In this document: in pieces, positions 57,876 to 64,000 of the stretch
Numbering within the stretch: position 1 is the first letter of the stretch
Layout of the letters: each line of letters opens with the position of its first letter
Assembly (NCBI GenBank): GCA_016808115.1
Contig: JAEQBH010004561.1
Coordinates: 62,001 to 126,000 of the forward strand
Length of the DNA: 64,000 nucleotides
Source: Tetrastigma voinierianum
Lineage: Eukaryota > Streptophyta > Magnoliopsida > Vitales > Vitaceae
Reading direction: 5' to 3'
The notes under the pieces: generated by a model
Database searches by the model: none
What the model was told of the DNA's origin: nothing
What the model saw: only the letters and a program-made list of their open reading frames with translations
Program-made: the position numbers and the translations under genes

Positions 57876-59119
57876 TCTCACACAAAATTATAGGTAAATT
57901 CTTTTATTTTTTTATTTTATTTTTATTATTCAAAAAATTACAGGGCGTAATTTCCTCCGCAAATTTTCATGGCTGCAAATTTATGCAACCTCCTCCGCTG
58001 CAGATCCAATTTTGTTTTTTGATCATAACTCTTTTCTATTCGAACTCTGCTTTCTTTAGGCATTTTGAAAGTACCATTGAAAGCTTAAAGAGCGTAGAAT
58101 CCAAATATAGCCGAAAGAATACTTTTGAAAATTATTATGAAGGTGTAATTTTCAAATGCCCAACTGGTCACTTTTTTTCCCTCTCTTTTCTTCTCCTAAC
58201 TTGTTTATTCTTCCAAGCCTCAAATCCGAGTGAATAAGGTGTGCCTATGGAAAGCTTCTGTGAAGTCTCCTATCCAACAATGAGTACATTTCACAGTGAG
58301 GGCACTTCCTTCTTCTAACTTTCCAATCCAAGCCCTAATAAGGACATGTGACATTTGGTTCGTGTGAGAGTTAGCGACAGGAAGTGGCATTTCTATTTTA
58401 TGTTTTTGTGTTACTATTTTGAGCAAGCCCATTTTGTATGTTTAGTGGTTTGCTGGTTTTCCTTTTTATGAAGCTGTTAGACTATACAACTTACTTTTTC
58501 AATTCAAATTGCATCTATATTTTTTGTGGTTTTGCCTAACCTGCAAGTTGGAAAAAATTGAAACTTTGGTCAATCCGCTGATGCTAGATTGATGCCATGC
58601 CTAGTTGAGTGGATGATTAGTTGAATCCACTGATTTTGACCTTTTCTTCCACCTTTAGCTAACCACACACAAAGGTAATACCGGCTCAACAATAGGCCGA
58701 AAAACTCCGCCACTCTCCTGGAAACATTTTAAACCTACCCTGCTTCGTTGATCACTTGTAATAAAGTTAAGTGGCCCCCATGAATAGAAGGCCAATAGGT
58801 CTTCCAAAAAGAAAGAAAGAAGAAGAAAAGAAAAGAAAAAGAAGAAAATTGCACCGCTTGCCTTGAAACCTGTGTAGCAACTGTACAACAGGTATATGGC
58901 GAAAAGTTTTGGGAAAGGCCTATATTTAAAGCCTAGTGCCCTAAGCGGATTTGAACCACACGACAGTGCTCGCTACATGGGTGGATGGGTGAGTTAACAG
59001 TTAACCAGATCTTCGGAGTTTTAAATCATTTAGGTCAGGGCTTTGGAAAGGAGTTCGTGATCGAAAGATCATATGACTTGTTTTACTAAAGCCTTGGTGG
59101 TTGGGAGTCAATGATCCGA
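57876..59119. other. No gene recognised
   Basis: A plus-strand open frame reaching about 58237 is Phe-rich and low in information. Text near 57945-58090 (ATGCAACCTCCTCCGCTGC then GATCATAACTC) looks like retrotransposon leader sequence, but I cannot assign it. A purine run lies near 58807-58845. Confidence 0.35.
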
Positions 59120-59850
59120 TCTGCTGTGGGCTTTGGTGAGTCGATTCCTCGGCATTGCACCCCCTAACACAAAGGGTTGGGAGGCTCTTTAGTGGGGTTG
59201 GAGGTGACTGCGGTTCTCATTTTCACCTTTACATTTATAAAGTTATTTATGTTTACGTTTCTCTCAATCTAGGTTTAAATCTCTTAAAATACCTTGATTC
59301 TTTGTATTTAGCAAGCTTGCAGGGTTCAATGGATGCTTATTGCTAGATCTGGAGATTCGTGATTTGCACCTGTAGTTCTTGTAGGGTAGATTTATGAGGT
59401 ATCCACTCACTATGGGGAGCATTCATGCTCACATTAAATCTTGTTTTTCAAAGGGAAAAATTTTAGGGTTTAGGTTTTAGAGCCAAATGAAGATCAGGTT
59501 AGGGAAATGACTATATGTCATCTCCCAGAAATAGAACTGAGGACCTCGGTTGCCTTAGGACCTCAAACCGAGTAGCCCAATGCTTCAAGGGAGTTCTTTT
59601 CTTTCTTTGTTTTATTTCAATACACTTTTCATCCAACCTCGCATTTTAAAATCCTTGTTTTATCTTACCTTAAAGAATCGACAATTCACCATTTGGACTT
59701 CACTGCGAAATGATTTGTGGAAAAACTCAATCTATGTTCAGACCCTAGGCCACTATCTGTAGTGGCTCTTTGCTTTCCCAGTGTCAAGGTTGGGGCTATA
59801 AATTTGTTGATTAGGACACTGCTTTGCAAGCGAATCAACTAAGCTTCAGA
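59120..59850 (+). repeat. Diverged direct duplication, right copy
   Basis: Counterpart of 55390-56170, offset about 3.7 kb. The most similar part is 59265-59610. Confidence 0.7.
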
Positions 59851-61072
59851 GTGGGGATTCTTCCTACTTTGGTTTACTTCTAGCCTTTGGGCTGTGTTTT
59901 AGATGATTTTTGGAACCAGTGTTGTGCCATGTTAATGGTATGGGGCCAGTTCAGCTAGGTTTAAAGGGCTACTTTTGTATGAATTTAGGTTGCTCTTAAT
60001 TGCATTTCGGGTTTCCGAAATGCCCTACCGACCCTCGGGGCACACTATTGCGATGGATTGGGCGCAATGGTGTGACTCTGGTAATACTCTAACGGACGAC
60101 CATATCTTTCTCGTGCACGAGACTCCGATTCTCCTGTTTTTGGATTCTATGAAAGGCTCTTTGGGTTAGAAGATACAGCCATATACCAGTGATTGGGATT
60201 TAGTTGCTCCATCATTATCAAAAATTTGATCATAACACTAAGTGTACTAATTGCATGGCATGATATAACACAATTTGATGAAATGTTGATATGTAGTAAT
60301 AATATATTGACATGTGATGGAATTGTATTTGTAGACATGACATTTACATGGCATGTTGTAGAAATTTATTTTGTTGACATGTTATGTGTGGTTGCTAAAG
60401 GATGGGAGTCTTCATTACTTGACTAAGTAGAAGCTTGTATGTGATGTTGATAACATACTTGTGTGAGTATTGACTTGAGACAGTTAATGTAGGGAAATTA
60501 TATCTGGCTGATATAATTACCTAAGATGCATTGGTGATATGCATGAACGATAAATTTGTCCATATAGCATTCATAAATGGGACATGGTACAAATAGGCAA
60601 TGGCATATTGCATTGTATATGCACGGGGACATCACATTAAATGGGTGTGAGTGCATGATTAATGAATCGACACTACATTGGTGTTTGATTGGGTGGGATC
60701 GGTTAAATGGGACAACGTCCAACAAAGTTGCACGGTTTTATACATGAGAATGAAAATATGTGTCGGGTATCAGCAAGAAGGGATAGATCCCCCCTCAGGT
60801 GAAAAACCCACCAATTATGGTCAGACATATTCCCTAGCGGTGAAAGGCCATAAAAATGTCTGGGTTTGTGGACCCCGCGGTGAGACACCAAAAATTTGCT
60901 ACCCACAAAAAGGTGCATGATTTTGAATATAAAATGATCATTGTGATGTATCATCCAAAAAACTTTTGGTTTATAAACAAATGAAATTGGTTTTGAAAAT
61001 GATCATTGGATGTCATCCAGAATGACGGTTTTTCACACTTGGCATATTCATGTGTGAGGGAGTCAGTGAGGA
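59851..61072 (+). repeat. Chromovirus-LTR-like segment, left of the nested solo LTR
   Basis: From about 60200 it resembles 18950-19460 of the chromovirus 3' LTR: TGCACGG, GGGACAACGTCC, GGGTAGATCCCCC-like text, and CATGTGTGAGGGAGTC. The earlier part (59851-60190) has no clear match. Confidence 0.6.
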
Positions 61073-63828
61073 TGTAACGCCCTGAAAATACCCTAACATG
61101 TTTAAGGTATAAAATAAATTAAATGGTATTTTTTTTGGTGTTTAAATTGCTAAAAACGAAAAATGATAAAAACTTGGAAATTATACAGTCAGATAAATTT
61201 GGTAAGAATGTCAAATGAGGACCCAAGGGTCATAAATGAGAAGTGTAAATGCCAAATGAAAATGTGATAGTGTAATGAAAATGAAAGGTAAAATGAAGCC
61301 TTAAAAATGCAAAAATGAGAAAAGAGAATTTGTGGGCTATGCTAATAAGGAAACTAGTGGATTTGATTAAAGACAAATAATGGTCTTTGAGAGGCATTTG
61401 CACATTTGGCAAGAAAGGGAGAAAGTGCTAGAAGACTTTTTTTTTTTTAGGTTATGAGGGAGGAAGATTAGTGAGGGTCTTTGCTCCATGAAATCAAGGA
61501 TTAAGGTGATCAAGAGGAAGAAGGAAGATTGGTGTTGAAGAATCAAAGATTTAAAGGAACGAAATTAAACCCTAACCCCTTTCCTATTTGTGTTTGGGTT
61601 TAATGAAAACCTCAAGTTGGAATAAAAGTGTTTTTATTGGTTGTAGAAAATTTTTGGGGGTTGCTCTAAGTTGTTTATGGTTATGGTCGTCAAATGAGGA
61701 ATGTTTGTATAAAGGAAATGTTGGGTTTTTAGGGGAGATGCTGTCAAAATTTTCCAAAACTCATGTTTTTGTTTTGGCCATAACCTAGCCATCACTCATC
61801 CAAATTGAGTGATTCAAATTTCTGGGTAAATTAGACTTCTAGGAAAAAAAATCTCCCTAAAATAAGTATATCCAAATTTGGACCCCATTAGACCTAGAAA
61901 TTCATCAAAGTGAGGCTTTGTTTTCAGGTCAATTTTGGTTTAGTTCTGATATAGTTTTGGTGTTTCGGAATAGTTTTGGTATTTAGGCTATAATTTGAGT
62001 TTCACTCATCCAAATTGAGTGATTCAAAATTTTGGATAAATTAGACTTCTAGGAGAACAAATCTTCATGAAATAAGTGTATCCAAATTTGGATCCATATT
62101 GAATTACATGAACCGATAAAATTGAGAATTTTGTTTTCAGGACCAATTTTGGTTCAGATTTTGGTATTTGAACATTTTTGTATTTGAGCCATAAGTTGAG
62201 TTTTCACCCATCCAAATTGGGTGATTCAAATTTCTATTAAACTAGACTTCTAGGAGAACAAATTTACTGAATAAGACATATTAATTTGGACCCCGTTAGA
62301 ATAAAAATTATTCTAAAGGGGCCTTGTTTTGGAAAATTAAAGTTTACGTGTTGAAAATAAAATAGTCCTAGGATGTTTAGGACATATCGCGTTAAGTTCT
62401 TCAAGATTGGATGATTTCAATTCTTGAATAAACTAGATTTATATAGGTTTAATAGATTTTGAAGAATTTGGGTAAAATAACAGAAGTATTAATTTTGAGA
62501 AAAATTTAACAGCTAACTAAAAAACCTAAATAAGTCAACTGATATTGTTCACTAATTGTGGTGGATTAGGGGTTGCGTGAGAAGACGAATTGAAGTCGAG
62601 ATTAGGATGAGAATCGTGCAGAGAGACTTTGGTTCGTTCTCTATTCTTCTATTACTTATTTCAAATGATATCAAAATTGTTTTACAATTATTAAAATGAT
62701 TTTCAATAAAACTACATATTGATTTATTTTAGTGATTTAGAGAATTGATTGCCATGAAAAATTGCATGAGTATTAAATGTGCTATTTAGTATAAATCTAC
62801 ATACCCTATTGTAAGAATTTCTATGATTGATTTTAATGCCCTTAATAGAATGTTATCGAGTCATATTAGAGTTAAGGATAGATTGTTTCTGATAAAGGAT
62901 CCAAGCCTAGTGAATGCGTGAGCAGGCGTAATGTAGTGTCATTCCTACCCATAGCCCAGTGGGACAGTATCGGTAGTGTTAACAAAATGATTTTTTTTAT
63001 ATAGCCAGTCAATAGCCTAGCGGGACCATACTGTGTTATAAAACCGTTTACCAACCTGCAGCCCAGCGGGACCGTGCCGGTGATTCTGTTATCCTCGCAT
63101 CGAAAACATTGGCTAAATTCATTTAAAGGCAAAATGATAAGAATATTTGTGAAAAGCATGATTTGAGTTTTGAATGAGTTATTATTGCATATGAAAGTGC
63201 ATATTTGGAATGATCAATGAATTGTAAATGAATGTCTATAAAATGAATATATATACGTACTGTATTGCATTGATCATTCAAAAAAGGTTCAAAAGCATTG
63301 CTTTAGAAAGGTCACATGATTTGTGTTAAAATGAAATGAAGGGAGAACTGTATAGAACCACTAAACATGAAAATGCTTAGCGCTTTGTTTTTATCATCGC
63401 CTAGGTACTGAGTGAACAGGTTCAAAAGCAAAGACCGTGCAAGCGCTAAGTCATCGTCAGAAGCCGCACAGAGTAAAAGTAAAGCTTCGACCATGCATAC
63501 ATGAAACCCCATGTTCGCTTTTTGATACTTTTTGTATTAAAACTATGTTGTGAAAAGTGAACTTTGATAAATATTTGTAAATGTTTTTATATTTAAAACG
63601 GTTTATAATGACGAAATGTATAAAGGTGGGAAATGTAGCAAATGGGCATATAATGCCATATTGAATGAAAATGTGTATTGAGAACAAAAGATGGGCCCCC
63701 TTTAAGTTAACGTGATAAATACACATATATTTTCATAAGGATAATTATCCTTTACAAATGAGTATTTGAAATGTGTTTTATTGAGAAAATGAATTGTATT
63801 TGGATTCGTAAGAGAGGATGGAGTGTCA
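61073..63828 (+). mobile_element. Nearly complete solo LTR of the 'TGTAACGCCC' family
   Basis: Starts TGTAACGCCCTGAAAATACC and probably ends GGAGTGTCA. Length is about 2.76 kb. It is the longest copy of the family in the window and gives the order used to interpret the fragments at 34602, 36708 and 40480. No coding text. A clean 5-bp duplication is not seen (GAGGA left, CGGAT right), so the exact right end is uncertain by tens of bases. Confidence 0.75.
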
Positions 63829-64000
63829 CGGATGCAGGTTGGAGTACTTGGTCGGTCAAGTACGACGAACCCCCTCGATGAGGCCCCAGGGACATAAGGG
63901 CATGATGAGTCTCATCTCGTTTTACATGTGTAGGATTCCATGTAAAGATGACATATTCTTCATTGGAAATGTTGATGTGTGTATTATTGTGAACATGGCA
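63829..64000 (+). repeat. Chromovirus-LTR-like segment, right of the nested solo LTR
   Basis: GTCGGTCAAGTAC, GCATGATGAGTCTCATCTCG and GTGTAGGATTCCATG parallel 19460-19530 of the chromovirus 3' LTR, so it continues the segment ending at 61072. It runs off the window. Confidence 0.65.

Noticed and set aside
58925..59000. A GGATTTGAACCACAC stretch that reads as a B-box-like GGTTCAAATCC on the minus strand
   Set aside because: No A-box at the right spacing and no cloverleaf or acceptor-stem pairing could be drawn, so neither a tRNA nor a SINE is supported.

Overview
The window is repeat-rich nuclear DNA of a flowering plant. The evidence is a G-type lectin receptor kinase fragment, plant-type Ty3/gypsy lineages (Tat/Ogre-like, chromovirus and Athila-like), Ty1/copia pieces, a PIF/Harbinger transposon, and nested insertions with 5-bp target duplications. 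The species cannot be named from the sequence. I see no intact conventional host gene and no RNA gene; every recognisable long gene is broken.

Layout. 1-1340: a decayed Ty3/gypsy pol piece. 2799-3779 and 5583-5884: the extracellular part of a G-type lectin receptor kinase, split by a PIF/Harbinger transposon (3780-5579) with a TAA target duplication; removing the transposon restores the lectin-kinase reading frame. 5885-34600: a tandem array of about 1.03-kb units, roughly twelve full or nearly full plus a partial one. Each unit carries the same 45-50 codon tail of the lectin-kinase gene, then a TATA-like box, a leader, and a short ATG reading frame of about 58 codons. The array is interrupted by a decayed chromovirus (7936-20187), which itself holds two nested solo LTRs (9940-11176 and 12368-15209), and by a 3.1-kb solo LTR (21480-24573). 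These three solo LTRs each have a perfect 5-bp target duplication.

34602-53705: pieces of another LTR family (34602-35756, 36708-38981, 40480-41074 continuing at 53293-53705), copia remnants around 36.1-36.7 kb, an unclassified LTR-like block (38982-40479), and an Athila-like element on the minus strand (41075-53292) with both LTRs, a primer binding site, gag, pol and a third ORF. A 411-bp insert made of an LTR, a primer binding site and a short tail sits in its reverse transcriptase with a perfect GGTGG duplication.

53706-64000: low-information DNA, a second copy of the start of the chromovirus LTR, a diverged 600-bp direct duplication about 3.7 kb apart, a possible LINE scrap, a long TA/TG microsatellite, and a chromovirus-LTR-like segment interrupted by a nearly complete solo LTR (61073-63828).

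The most interesting object is the lectin-kinase-tailed array. The sequence suggests that a receptor-kinase gene end became fused to the promoter and first-exon region of another gene, and that the junction was amplified. The 58-codon frame stays open with conservative changes in several units while others have stops or frameshifts. I could not identify the protein.
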